From: Flavivirga algicola
GTDB lineage: Bacteria; Bacteroidota; Bacteroidia; Flavobacteriales; Flavobacteriaceae
DNA: 64,000 nucleotides
Assembly (NCBI RefSeq): GCF_012910715.1
Contig: NZ_JABBHF010000004.1
Span: 1 to 64,000 of the forward strand
Direction: 5' to 3'
The translations under genes and the position numbers were made by a program. Below the pieces are notes generated by a model. It was not told the DNA's origin, did no database searches, and saw only the letters and a program-made list of their open reading frames with translations. The stretch's first letter is position 1. Every line of letters starts with the position of its first letter. Shown here one piece after another: positions 26,832-35,549 of the stretch.

Positions 26832-27740
26832 ATGCATAGATATCTCTATATAGCGATCATTAGTTTAATCTTTTTTAGTTGCAAAAACGAAAAGAAAACA
26901 AATGAAAAATTAAATGTGGTGACCACAACCACCATGATTACCGATTTAGTAAAGAACATTGGTGGTGAGTACATTAACCTAGAAGGATTGATGGGAAGTG
27001 GTGTTGACCCCCATTTATATAAAGCCAGTGAAGGCGATGTTACTAAACTGGCCAATGCAGATATTATTTTTTACAACGGGCTTCACCTTGAAGGCAAGCT
27101 TGTTGAAGTTTTCGAAAAAATGAAAAACAAAAAAACGATTGCTATTTCTAATGCCTTGGATAAAAATACACTTATTGGTTCGGAATATTTTGCATCGAAT
27201 TACGATCCCCATATTTGGTTTAATGTTGATTATTGGATAAAAGTTACCGAATATGTAACAGAAATACTTATTGAAGCCATTCCAGACAAGAAAGCTATTT
27301 TCGAATCAAATCATGCAAATTATATAAAAAAACTAGGAGCTCTAAAAGCCGCAATACATAGCATTATAGAAGAAAGTTTACCGAAAGAAAAACGTATTTT
27401 AGTAACAGCACACGATGCTTTTAATTACTTTGGTAGGTCTTTTGGGTTCGAGGTTGTAGGCTTACAAGGTTTATCGACTGCTACAGAAGCAGGTGTGCAA
27501 GATGTTCAAAAATTATCGGCTTTTATTATAGAAAAAAATGTAAAAGCTATTTTTGTAGAAAGCTCTGTCCCCAAACGTACTATCGAAGCATTACAAGCAG
27601 CCGTAAATTCTAAAGGGCATGATGTTACTATTGGAGGCTCTTTATATTCGGATGCACTAGGTAATGCAGGAACTATAGAAGGCACCTACATTGGTATGTT
27701 TGAACATAATGTAAACACGATTGTGAATGCACTTAAATAA
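26832..27740 (+). CDS. Metal ABC transporter substrate-binding lipoprotein (TroA/MntA type)
   Basis: The product has 302 residues and a lipobox (IISLIFFSC). Family ligand positions are all present: H61 (GVDPHLYKAS), H127 (DPHIWFNV), H194 (VTAHDAFNYF) and D274 (SLYSDALG). This His-His-His-Asp set is typical of cluster A-I proteins that bind Zn(II) or Mn(II), and iron is possible. It comes 40 bases after the receptor gene and 110 before the ATPase, and is probably in one operon under DtxR-type control, which favours Mn or Fe over Zn. Confidence 0.92.
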   Translation: MHRYLYIAIISLIFFSCKNEKKTNEKLNVVTTTTMITDLVKNIGGEYINLEGLMGSGVDPHLYKASEGDVTKLANADIIFYNGLHLEGKLVEVFEKMKNKKTIAISNALDKNTLIGSEYFASNYDPHIWFNVDYWIKVTEYVTEILIEAIPDKKAIFESNHANYIKKLGALKAAIHSIIEESLPKEKRILVTAHDAFNYFGRSFGFEVVGLQGLSTATEAGVQDVQKLSAFIIEKNVKAIFVESSVPKRTIEALQAAVNSKGHDVTIGGSLYSDALGNAGTIEGTYIGMFEHNVNTIVNALK

Positions 27741-27799
27741 GTTAACAGTATTCAGTTACAGTTTACAATATTTACTCAAGCGTGAAATGCTGATATCTT

Positions 27800-27818
27800 C
27801 TTTCCTATTTTAGGAAAG
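27800..27818 (+). promoter_or_regulatory. Hairpin between substrate-binding protein and ATPase genes
   Basis: CTTTCCTA and TAGGAAAG form perfect 8-bp arms around TTT. It may set the balance between the binding protein and downstream components by transcript processing or attenuation, a common arrangement in ABC operons. Function is inferred. Confidence 0.35.
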
Positions 27819-27849
27819 TTTAGAAAAAGCCTAAAACGGAAATAAAAAG

Positions 27850-28587
27850 ATGAAACAAAACATAGCCGTACAAGTAGACGATCTAACTGTAGCATACAAC
27901 TACAAACCTGTGCTTTGGGATATCGATTTAGAAATACCGGAAGGTGTTCTTATGGCTATTGTTGGACCAAACGGTGCTGGAAAATCAACGCTTATAAAAT
28001 CAATTCTTGGTATTCTAAACCCCATTGCGGGGAGTGTGAGTATTTATGGAAAACCCTATGAAAAACAACGTGAATTAGTTGCCTACGTACCACAAAAAGG
28101 AAGTGTCGATTGGGATTTTCCAACAACGGCACTAGACGTTGTTATGATGGGTACATACGGCAGCCTAGGTTGGATAAAACGTCCTGGACAAAAGGAAAAA
28201 AAGATGGCGCTTGAAGCTTTGGAAAAAGTAGGCATGCTTCCTTTTAAAAACAGGCAAATAAGTCAGCTTTCTGGAGGGCAGCAGCAGCGTATCTTTCTAG
28301 CAAGAGCATTGGTACAAGATGCCTCTATCTATTTTATGGACGAACCATTTCAAGGCGTTGATGCTACTACCGAAATTGCTATCATCAATATTTTAAAAGA
28401 ACTAAGAAAGGCCAATAAAACGGTTATTGTTGTGCATCACGACTTGCAAACAGTTCCCGAATATTTTGATTGGGTAACCTTTTTAAACGTCAAGAAAATT
28501 GCCACAGGTCCTGTAAAAGACATCTTTAATGATGATAATTTAACAAAGACCTACGGCATTAACTATAAAGTGAGTATACAGGAATAG
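27850..28587 (+). CDS. Metal ABC transporter ATP-binding protein
   Basis: The product has 245 residues. Walker A is GPNGAGKST (39-47), the signature LSGGQ is at 140-144, Walker B ends IYFMDEP and the switch His is in VIVVHHDL. It is the cytoplasmic motor of the Mn/Fe/Zn importer, paired with two permeases downstream. A 404-base gap separates it from the first permease, unusual within such an operon. Confidence 0.95.
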   Translation: MKQNIAVQVDDLTVAYNYKPVLWDIDLEIPEGVLMAIVGPNGAGKSTLIKSILGILNPIAGSVSIYGKPYEKQRELVAYVPQKGSVDWDFPTTALDVVMMGTYGSLGWIKRPGQKEKKMALEALEKVGMLPFKNRQISQLSGGQQQRIFLARALVQDASIYFMDEPFQGVDATTEIAIINILKELRKANKTVIVVHHDLQTVPEYFDWVTFLNVKKIATGPVKDIFNDDNLTKTYGINYKVSIQE

Positions 28588-28991
28588 AAAAGCATGCCGT
28601 TTTCTGTATCAGTAAACAGTGTTCAATAGCTGTTAACAAAGTTGAATAATTAGAAGTAGAAACGAAAGAGATAAATAAAACTTGAAATTCCGATATAGTC
28701 GGAAAAGTCAAAATTCAGAAATAATGAAATGAAGGAATGAAGATGCAAAAGAAGTTTCAAGCACAGGACAGAAGCGTGAAGAAAATGTATTGAATACATT
28801 TTTAGCGAATGGGCCAGATGGCGTATTGAGAAAGCGAATAGCACTTTAGCAACTTCCTAATTTTGACATGATTTTTTGGTTTGTTTTGTATCAAAACAAA
28901 ATGAACAACAATAATGTGAAACGGAAAAAGGTTTTTACCACGATTAAGACTAAGCTTAAGATGGGCCATCATAAAAGGTAGGAATGACACA
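28588..28991. other. Gene-free gap inside the transporter operon, repeat-like
   Basis: 404 bases without a credible gene. A short inverted repeat TTCCGA-TATAG-TCGGAA lies near 28687, and the stretch around 28850-28910 (CTTCCTAATTTTGACATGAT) resembles an intergenic sequence that I remember recurring in flavobacterial genomes. It looks like a dispersed element inserted between operon genes. The recollection was not checked by a search. Confidence 0.4.
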
Positions 28992-30119
28992 ATGGATATA
29001 ACGGAATACATAAAACTTGTCTTTACAGACTATACCTTAAGGACCATTACCTTGGGCACCGCTGTTCTAGGTTCAGTTACAGGTATGTTAGGTAGCTTTG
29101 CTGTATTACGAAAACAAAGTCTTTTGGGGGATGCTATCTCACATGCTGCTTTGCCTGGCATTGCTATCGCTTTTTTAATTACAGGAGCAAAAGACAGCAA
29201 CGTATTATTGTTAGGCGCCCTGGTAAGCGGTCTTATCGGTACTTTTTGGATTCGAGGTATCATTAGTAAAACACATTTAAAATCAGATACTGCCTTAGGT
29301 CTTATACTCTCACTTTTTTTTGGTTTTGGGATGCTTCTCTTAACCTTTATTCAAAAACAGCCTAACGCCAATCAAGCTGGTTTAGATAAATATTTATTCG
29401 GACAAGCTGCTACTTTAGTAGAAAGTGATGTTTGGCTTATGGCTCTTATAACTAGTATTTGTCTTGTCGTATTGTTACTATTCTGGAAAGAATTTAAAAT
29501 CCTTCTTTTTGATGCCGACTATACAAAAACATTAGGGTTTAATACCAAATTCATAGATATTTTAATCACCTCATTTATTGTACTTGCCATTGTATTAGGT
29601 TTACAAACAGTTGGTGTTGTACTTATGAGCGCTATGCTATTGGCACCTGCCGCTGCTGCTCGCCAATGGACCAACAGTTTAGGAGTTATGGTATTTCTAG
29701 CAGCTGTTTTCGGAGCGTTTTCAGGTGTTTTTGGAACCGCCATAAGTGCCAGTCAAAACAACCTGTCAACAGGCCCAGTTATTGTTATTGTTGCTGGGGT
29801 ATTTGTATTTATTTCCTTTATCTTTTCACCGAGTCGGGGATTGCTGTTTAAACAAATACGATTCATTAAAAATCGTCGTGATTTACAGCTTCATAAAACA
29901 TTATCTTTTATGTATCATATTGCTGAAACACATGAAAATATTTCGCATCCCCATGCTATTAAAATTCTGAATAATTTTCAGGGATATACAAAAGGAACAC
30001 TTCAAAAATTAGTTCGGAAAAATTATGTAAAACTTCATGGGAGTATGTGGAGTTTAACCGAAGAGGGTTTTAATACGGCTTCTAACTTATACAACCAACA
30101 AACTGAAAATAATGAGTAA
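28992..30119 (+). CDS. Metal ABC transporter permease with C-terminal winged-helix-like tail
   Basis: The product has 375 residues. Eight or so membrane helices form the ABC-3 permease domain (GSFAVLRKQSLLGDAISHAA, then LQTVGVVLMSAMLLAPAAAA). After about residue 290 there is a cytoplasmic tail of 85 residues (TLSFMYHIAETHENISHPHA ... MWSLTEEGFNTA) that looks like a winged-helix or DtxR-like module. Its last eight bases overlap the next permease gene (ATG at 30112). The two would form a heterodimeric channel. Confidence 0.92.
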   Translation: MDITEYIKLVFTDYTLRTITLGTAVLGSVTGMLGSFAVLRKQSLLGDAISHAALPGIAIAFLITGAKDSNVLLLGALVSGLIGTFWIRGIISKTHLKSDTALGLILSLFFGFGMLLLTFIQKQPNANQAGLDKYLFGQAATLVESDVWLMALITSICLVVLLLFWKEFKILLFDADYTKTLGFNTKFIDILITSFIVLAIVLGLQTVGVVLMSAMLLAPAAAARQWTNSLGVMVFLAAVFGAFSGVFGTAISASQNNLSTGPVIVIVAGVFVFISFIFSPSRGLLFKQIRFIKNRRDLQLHKTLSFMYHIAETHENISHPHAIKILNNFQGYTKGTLQKLVRKNYVKLHGSMWSLTEEGFNTASNLYNQQTENNE

Positions 30120-31272
30120 TGCCCAAATAGAAATACAGCTTATCGCCAGTTTGGTTGCCATTGCTTGTGCCATTCCAGGGACTTTTCTTGTACTGAGAAA
30201 AATGGCAATGATAAGCGATGCTATAAGTCACTCTATTTTACCAGGTATTGTTATAGGTTTTTTTATTACACAAGATTTAAACTCACCGTTACTTATATTA
30301 CTGGCAGCCATAACGGGAATTATTACGGTTGTTCTAGTAGAATATATTCAAAAAACGGGCTTGGTAAAAGAAGACACCGCTATCGGATTAGTGTTTCCTA
30401 TATTGTTTAGTATTGGTGTTATTTTAATTGCTAAAAATGCCAATGATGTTCATTTAGATGTAGATGCTGTTTTATTGGGAGAATTAGCTTTTGCACCTTT
30501 TGATCGATTATTAATTGCTGGAATGGATGTAGGTCCAAAATCATTATGGGTTATAGGTAGTATTTTATTGATTACCATCGGGTTATTATTTGCATTTTTT
30601 AAGGAACTCAAAATAAGCACATTTGATGCTGGTTTAGCGGCATCACTAGGGTTTTCTCCTGCTGTTATTCATTATGGACTTATGACGGTTTCTTCGGTAA
30701 CCACTGTAGGCGCTTTTGATGCTGTTGGTGCCATTTTAGTAGTTGCTTTAATGATTGCTCCTGCTGCTACGGCCTATTTACTTACCACCAACTTAAAACG
30801 TATGCTGGTTTATGCTATTTGCTTTGGTGTATTTAGTGCCATTTCTGGCTATTGGTTAGCACATGGATTAGATGCTTCAATTGCTGGATCCATTACAACC
30901 ATGTTAGGCCTTATCTTTTTAATGGTTTATTTATTTGCTCCCAACAAAGGGATTATAGCCGTTTTATATAGAGAGAAACAGCAACGTACAGAAGTATCAC
31001 TACTTACCTTTTTGCTGCATTTAAGAAATCATAACGAAGAAGAAGAACGCCATGTAAATCATCTTAACGAACATATTAATTGGCAAAAAGTACGCAGCAA
31101 AACTGTATTAGAATTAGCACTTAAAAACAATATGATCGTTATTGAAAATAATATTGTGTCCTTAACAAAAAAAGGAAAAGATTTCACCTCTCAAGCTATC
31201 GATTATATCATCACCAATGAAGATTCTAAGATTGAACATATGAAAGACGATTTCTTTTTGTTTAGAGGCTAA
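30112..31272 (+). CDS. Metal ABC transporter permease, second subunit, with similar tail
   Basis: The product has 386 residues of the ABC-3 family: GTFLVLRKMAMISDAISHSI near the N-terminus and TVGAFDAVGAILVVALMIAP in the core. The last 95 residues are again cytoplasmic and winged-helix-like (LLTFLLHLRNHNEEEERHVN ... IVSLTKKGKDFTSQAIDYII). It begins inside the previous permease gene. Both tails sharing a fold suggests that they interact, perhaps sensing metal at the inner face. Confidence 0.92.
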   Translation: MSNAQIEIQLIASLVAIACAIPGTFLVLRKMAMISDAISHSILPGIVIGFFITQDLNSPLLILLAAITGIITVVLVEYIQKTGLVKEDTAIGLVFPILFSIGVILIAKNANDVHLDVDAVLLGELAFAPFDRLLIAGMDVGPKSLWVIGSILLITIGLLFAFFKELKISTFDAGLAASLGFSPAVIHYGLMTVSSVTTVGAFDAVGAILVVALMIAPAATAYLLTTNLKRMLVYAICFGVFSAISGYWLAHGLDASIAGSITTMLGLIFLMVYLFAPNKGIIAVLYREKQQRTEVSLLTFLLHLRNHNEEEERHVNHLNEHINWQKVRSKTVLELALKNNMIVIENNIVSLTKKGKDFTSQAIDYIITNEDSKIEHMKDDFFLFRG

Positions 31273-31340
31273 TTTCACACCAAAAACCTTCTCCTCTTCC
31301 TTTTACAAAAATATTTATTCTAAATAAAATATTTTTTATT

Positions 31341-31379
31341 ACGAAATTTTTCGTATGTTTGATACGAAACAATTCGTAT
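31341..31379 (+). promoter_or_regulatory. blaI promoter with two operator palindromes
   Basis: TATGTTTG (31354-31361) is an exact -7 box. It is flanked by ACGAA-ATTT-TTCGT (31341-31354) and ATACGAA-ACAA-TTCGTAT (31362-31379), a perfect 7-bp inverted repeat that ends one base before the ATG at 31380. This layout fits autorepression by the BlaI-type product. The leader would be only about 10-12 bases. Confidence 0.8.
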
Positions 31380-31745
31380 ATGAAACCATACACAGATAAA
31401 GAACTGGAAATTTTAACTATTTTATGGCAATTAAAAGAGGGCTCTGTTCAACAAATTCACGATAGGCTTAATTCGAAAAGCGGTTATACAACCACTTTAA
31501 AATTAATGCAAATTATGTTTGACAAGAAACTTTTAGACAGAAGAAAAGAAGGAAAAAAACATATCTATATTCCTAAACTGGAAAAAGAAGATGCTCAAAA
31601 TTATAGCATGAAAAATATTTTAAAAAGTCTTTTTGGCGGATCAACTATAGGTTTTGCTCAAAGTTTTTTAGGTAACTCAAAACCTAATGCAGAAGAGCTA
31701 CAACAAATAAAAGACATGATTAAAAAGATGGAAAAGGATGTCTGA
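31380..31745 (+). CDS. BlaI/MecI/CopY-family repressor
   Basis: The product has 121 residues: an N-terminal winged helix (LTILWQLKEGSVQQIHDRLN, SGYTTTLKLMQIMFDKKLL) and a C-terminal dimerisation helix with the family features. In this family the paired M56 protease cuts or inactivates the repressor. The start at 31380 is fixed by the promoter and operators that cover an upstream ATG (31359). It overlaps the next gene by eight bases. Confidence 0.93.
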   Translation: MKPYTDKELEILTILWQLKEGSVQQIHDRLNSKSGYTTTLKLMQIMFDKKLLDRRKEGKKHIYIPKLEKEDAQNYSMKNILKSLFGGSTIGFAQSFLGNSKPNAEELQQIKDMIKKMEKDV

Positions 31746-33450
31746 TTTATTGTACGCCATAGTCCTAAATTTATTTATAGATTCCCTTTGGCTAGCTGGG
31801 TTTTCTTGGTTGCTTCTATTTATATTATTACGGGTAATTAGTATAAAGCATGCCACACTTCGCTATACGGTGTCATTAATCGTTTTCTTTGGCTTTTTTA
31901 TTATCTTAATAATTTTAGCCATAGCTCAAAAATCTATTTATAATTTATGGTTAAAACCAAAAATATTAATGTTTTCTGATTACATATCAAAAACATCTTT
32001 TGAATTCAACCTTATAGAGCACATTCAATTATTCGTTGTCAATAATAGTCTCAATATATTTTGGTTTTGGTTTTTAGGACTGTCGATTTTTATAACTAAA
32101 TTTTTAATACAATTTGGTAACTTTTCAAGAATACAAGAAACTACATTAACCCATAGTTCACTTAACCAAATAAAAGGCAAACTGGCTAAACAACTAGGGA
32201 TTAACAAAGAAATAAGACTAAAGGAAACCAGCAATACGAGTTATGCATTTACAACAGGAATTTTTAAACCAATTATATTTTTTCCTGCACAAGCATTAAC
32301 GGGGTTTTCTATAGAGTCATTGGAAATAATATTAATTCATGAATTAGTGCATATTAAGAGAAACGATTATGTTGTTAATATAGCCCAGCTTTTACTAGAA
32401 ATCATATTCTTCTTCAATCCTTTTGTCTTATTTATGTCTTCAATAATCAGGAAAGAGCGTGAAACCTCGTGCGATGCTATTGTAATTGACCATGGTTATT
32501 CAAAAATACTTTATGCCAGAGCACTTAAAAACTCATATGAACTTCACTATAAATTAGCTCTAAATTTTGGTCAAAAAAATGTTTTTTCAAGAATAAAACG
32601 TTTAACGCCTATTCCATTAAATCAAAGAAAGAACAAAAGTCTATCTCAACTTCTTATGGGAGGGGCCGCTTTATGTATTATGCTTACAACTCTTGGCTTT
32701 GGCGTTTCAATAAAGAGCAACCTTTCTAATACTACCATTATAACAAAAGACACCAATGTCTACCCCAAGCTTACTTTCAAAGAAAAAACAGGCACGATTA
32801 TATTCCACCCCGACGAACATCGGTCATGGCATATTCATAAAAATGGTGAGCAAGACTTTTATAAAGATGGAGTGTTAAAAAATGAAGAGCTAGACGCAAA
32901 TTTCGAGTACAAAGAAATTGACAAAGGTGATTTTATAGAAATACTTTTCATAGATAAACTACTTAAAAAGGAACATAAAGGGGCTAAGAAACCAAAAGAA
33001 ATATTTGACTCAAAACCTTTTATAGAAGAACTCTATAAAGATCATGGATTAAAAGACAAGGACTATAATATAAATAAATTGATACGAAAGTTTCACATAA
33101 CGCCTTTTGGCGACATGTATTTTAACGACAAAAAAGTAAATACAGAATTAAAAGAGAAGTATCTAAAAAAATACCCTTCGGAAGCATTTGAATATTATCA
33201 TGATTATCCATTAGAAAAGAAAGCAGAAACAATAATATTTGTTGAAAAGATGATACAAGAACTTCAAAAAGATGGTTTAGTGAACGCTGATTTTGAACTA
33301 GCACAAGTTGTATTTCAGCTTCAGAAAGAAGATGTATTACTTCTTAATGGAAGAAAGCTTTCTAAAAAAAGTACAGAAAAATATTTAATTTATTTAAACA
33401 GATTTAGTGCAGGGTTTTTATATGAATGCCATGCTTTTTATCTTAAATAG
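31738..33450 (+). CDS. BlaR1-type M56 membrane metallopeptidase
   Basis: The product has 570 residues. Membrane helices fill the first 130 residues, followed by the zinc motif H201-E-L-V-H205 (IILIHELVHIKRNDY) and another helix. The C-terminal 240 residues do not show penicillin-binding motifs. They contain an acidic-basic DUF-like stretch (TGTIIFHPDEHRSWHIHKNG), so the signal is probably not a beta-lactam. It should relieve BlaI repression by proteolysis. A TlpA-type lipoprotein follows after 22 bases and may be part of the response. Confidence 0.9.
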   Translation: MSDLLYAIVLNLFIDSLWLAGFSWLLLFILLRVISIKHATLRYTVSLIVFFGFFIILIILAIAQKSIYNLWLKPKILMFSDYISKTSFEFNLIEHIQLFVVNNSLNIFWFWFLGLSIFITKFLIQFGNFSRIQETTLTHSSLNQIKGKLAKQLGINKEIRLKETSNTSYAFTTGIFKPIIFFPAQALTGFSIESLEIILIHELVHIKRNDYVVNIAQLLLEIIFFFNPFVLFMSSIIRKERETSCDAIVIDHGYSKILYARALKNSYELHYKLALNFGQKNVFSRIKRLTPIPLNQRKNKSLSQLLMGGAALCIMLTTLGFGVSIKSNLSNTTIITKDTNVYPKLTFKEKTGTIIFHPDEHRSWHIHKNGEQDFYKDGVLKNEELDANFEYKEIDKGDFIEILFIDKLLKKEHKGAKKPKEIFDSKPFIEELYKDHGLKDKDYNINKLIRKFHITPFGDMYFNDKKVNTELKEKYLKKYPSEAFEYYHDYPLEKKAETIIFVEKMIQELQKDGLVNADFELAQVVFQLQKEDVLLLNGRKLSKKSTEKYLIYLNRFSAGFLYECHAFYLK

Positions 33451-33472
33451 TTAACACAAAAACAATCAAAAA

Positions 33473-34609
33473 ATGAAACATATTTTAATATTATTTATTT
33501 GCTTCATATTCGCATGTAAACCCAAAGTAAAAAATGAAAACAATCAAGGGTATACTGTTGAAGGTAAAGTAACAAACATTAAAGACAGTACAGTGTTACT
33601 GCTATACAGTATAAAACTCAATAAAGCAATAGATAGTGTATACGTTATTAATGGTGAATTTAATTTAAGTGGCACTATTGAACAACCCGAAGAATTTATG
33701 CTATCAACAAAGCTTGATCCAAAAAACAAAAACTATTTTAAGTACATTTTTTTCTGGTTAGAAAACACAAAACTGAATTTAGAAGGAGATCTTGATAATT
33801 TTAGATATGCTAAAATCAATGGTTCTAAACTTAATGACATACTTTATGAACAAACAACTAAAAAAAGAGCCTTCTATGAGAAAAGAGACAGTTTAGTTAA
33901 TATACTTGGTTCTGGAAAGCGAAGTGAAACTCTTTTAAAGCAGCTAAGAGATATAGACAGTATAACTGATAAAATTGATTTAAATTTTATTAGAACACAA
34001 CCAAATAACCGAGTTGCGCTAAAAAGTCTAACATTCTTAAAGGACACCTTTTCTAAAGAAGAATTGAGCAATATTTACAATTCCTTAGATGAAACACTAA
34101 AACAGAGTGACGACGGCAAGTCTATAGGAACATATTTATCTATTAATAAAATACTGGAACAAGGTGATTATATTAAAGACATAGTGGGCAGCGATTTACA
34201 AAACCAAAGCAAAACACTTGCTTCTATTGTAAAACAAAATAAATATACCATTTTAGATTTTTGGGCAGCTGGTTGCGGTCCTTGTAGAAAGCAAAGCAAA
34301 CAGTATGCCGAATTATATAAAAAGTATCACTCTCAAGGGCTAGAAATAGTGAGCTTTTCTTTAGATAAAAACCGTAAAAATTGGGAATCGGCATCAAAAA
34401 AAGATAATATAACTTGGGTAAATATATCTGACTTAAAAGGGAATAATGCAAAAACACCTATGACCTATGGCATTAAAGGAATTCCTAACAGTTTTTTAAT
34501 AAATCAGGAAGGAAAAATTGTTTCAGAATTTTATGGCTATAATCCTGAAAAACTTCCTTTTGAAAAAGAATTAGAATCTTTTTTTAGTACAGAGAGCAGT
34601 ATTGAATAA
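33473..34609 (+). CDS. TlpA-type thioredoxin lipoprotein with DUF4369-like N-terminus
   Basis: The product has 378 residues with a lipobox (FICFIFAC). The N-terminal 220 residues include the beta-rich segment (YTVEGKVTNIKDSTVLLLYS) common to DUF4369 proteins. The C-terminal thioredoxin fold has C268-G-P-C271 (WAAGCGPCRKQ) and the cis-Pro motif GIPNSFLI. It should handle disulfide exchange on exported proteins. Spacing to the M56 gene suggests one operon with blaI, tying it to envelope stress. Confidence 0.88.
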   Translation: MKHILILFICFIFACKPKVKNENNQGYTVEGKVTNIKDSTVLLLYSIKLNKAIDSVYVINGEFNLSGTIEQPEEFMLSTKLDPKNKNYFKYIFFWLENTKLNLEGDLDNFRYAKINGSKLNDILYEQTTKKRAFYEKRDSLVNILGSGKRSETLLKQLRDIDSITDKIDLNFIRTQPNNRVALKSLTFLKDTFSKEELSNIYNSLDETLKQSDDGKSIGTYLSINKILEQGDYIKDIVGSDLQNQSKTLASIVKQNKYTILDFWAAGCGPCRKQSKQYAELYKKYHSQGLEIVSFSLDKNRKNWESASKKDNITWVNISDLKGNNAKTPMTYGIKGIPNSFLINQEGKIVSEFYGYNPEKLPFEKELESFFSTESSIE

Positions 34610-34679
34610 GTTGATGTTTCATCTATATAAATCTATTAATTGAACATATGAAAGATAACGTCTTTATGTTTATAGGATC

Positions 34680-34855
34680 GTGTCATTCAGAATGAAGTGA
34701 AGAATCCCATATCTTTATCTTCCATAAAAAAGAAAAAGGAAATTGCAGAAAAAAGAAAGGGCTTAATCAATAATTTTAACACTTCTTGCACTTTTTTATT
34801 AAATGAGTACTATTTACAATGAGATTCTTTAGTCGTTCCTCCTTCTGAATGACAA
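34680..34855. repeat. Imperfect inverted repeat of the GTCATTC family
   Basis: TGTCATTCAGAATGAAGTGA at 34681 and TTCTGAATGACA at about 34843-34854 form a long inverted pair around about 150 bases. The right half also carries CGACTAAAGAATCTCA on the other strand. The left half resembles the segment at 6950-6973 in mfd. A further GTCATTC-type stretch lies near 35285-35312. The sequence is non-coding here. Confidence 0.6.
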
Positions 34856-34876
34856 AATATATTTTACCTTAGCGTT

Positions 34877-35236
34877 ATGGCAAAACACAACGAACTAGGA
34901 AAAAAAGGCGAACAATTAGCGGTCAATTTTCTTTTGAAAAATGGTTACGATATCATGGAACGCAATTATCGTTTTGATAAAGCCGAAGTTGATATTATTG
35001 CCAGACAAAAAGACACCTTGGCCATTATTGAAGTTAAAACACGCTCAACAACCGATTTTGGGAACCCTCAAGATTTTGTAAAACCTAAACAAATTCAGCG
35101 TTTGGTAAAAGCGGTAGATGAATATGTTAATACTAACGACTTAGATGTTGAAGTCCGTTTTGATATCATCGCTATTGTAAAACAAGGGAAGGGCTTTAAT
35201 ATTGAACATCTAGAAGATGCTTTTTATCATTTTTAA
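34877..35236 (+). CDS. YraN / UPF0102 family endonuclease-fold protein
   Basis: The product has 119 residues and the family motif GEQLAVNFLLKNGYDIMERN with KAEVDIIARQKDTLAIIEVK (D...E.K, the PD-(D/E)xK fold). The role is not known. A TACCTTAG near-match to the -7 box at 34865-34872 lies only four bases before the ATG, so the transcript may be nearly leaderless. It is a singleton between repeats. Confidence 0.92.
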   Translation: MAKHNELGKKGEQLAVNFLLKNGYDIMERNYRFDKAEVDIIARQKDTLAIIEVKTRSTTDFGNPQDFVKPKQIQRLVKAVDEYVNTNDLDVEVRFDIIAIVKQGKGFNIEHLEDAFYHF

Positions 35237-35549
35237 GGTATTTGCCTTTCAGGAATATTCTGGATATATTGAGTCGAAAAATAGATTCCTGTCTTCGCAG
35301 GAATGACAAGTTATACGTAATGAACAGGAATGTAATATTCTAAAATAGGGAAACTTCTTCCAGTTGTCTCAGCCTCAATTAATGTATTATAACAATCTTT
35401 CTTTTAAGGGACTATTCTCTTATAAATCAAACTTATTTACGCTAAGAGTGTATGCGTAATAGCTTTAAAAATTTCAAGAAAAAAGACCTGCCTCTTAATT
35501 AAGACAGGTCTTTTTTTAACTAAACTAAAAATAATATTAAATAATACTT
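35237..35549. other. Gene-free stretch with repeat piece and terminator
   Basis: About 313 bases holding a short palindrome (CCTGTCTTCGCAGGAATGAC near 35288) of the same dispersed family as 34680-34855, and the terminator at 35481-35517. No gene is seen. Confidence 0.5.
35481..35517 (-). terminator. Terminator of the Sus operon (bidirectional form)
   Basis: AAAAAGACCTG and CAGGTCTTTTT enclose a short AT-rich loop. It lies 33 bases after the surface lipoprotein stop on the minus strand, so it should end the susC-susD operon. A/T runs on both sides let it act in either direction. Confidence 0.75.
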
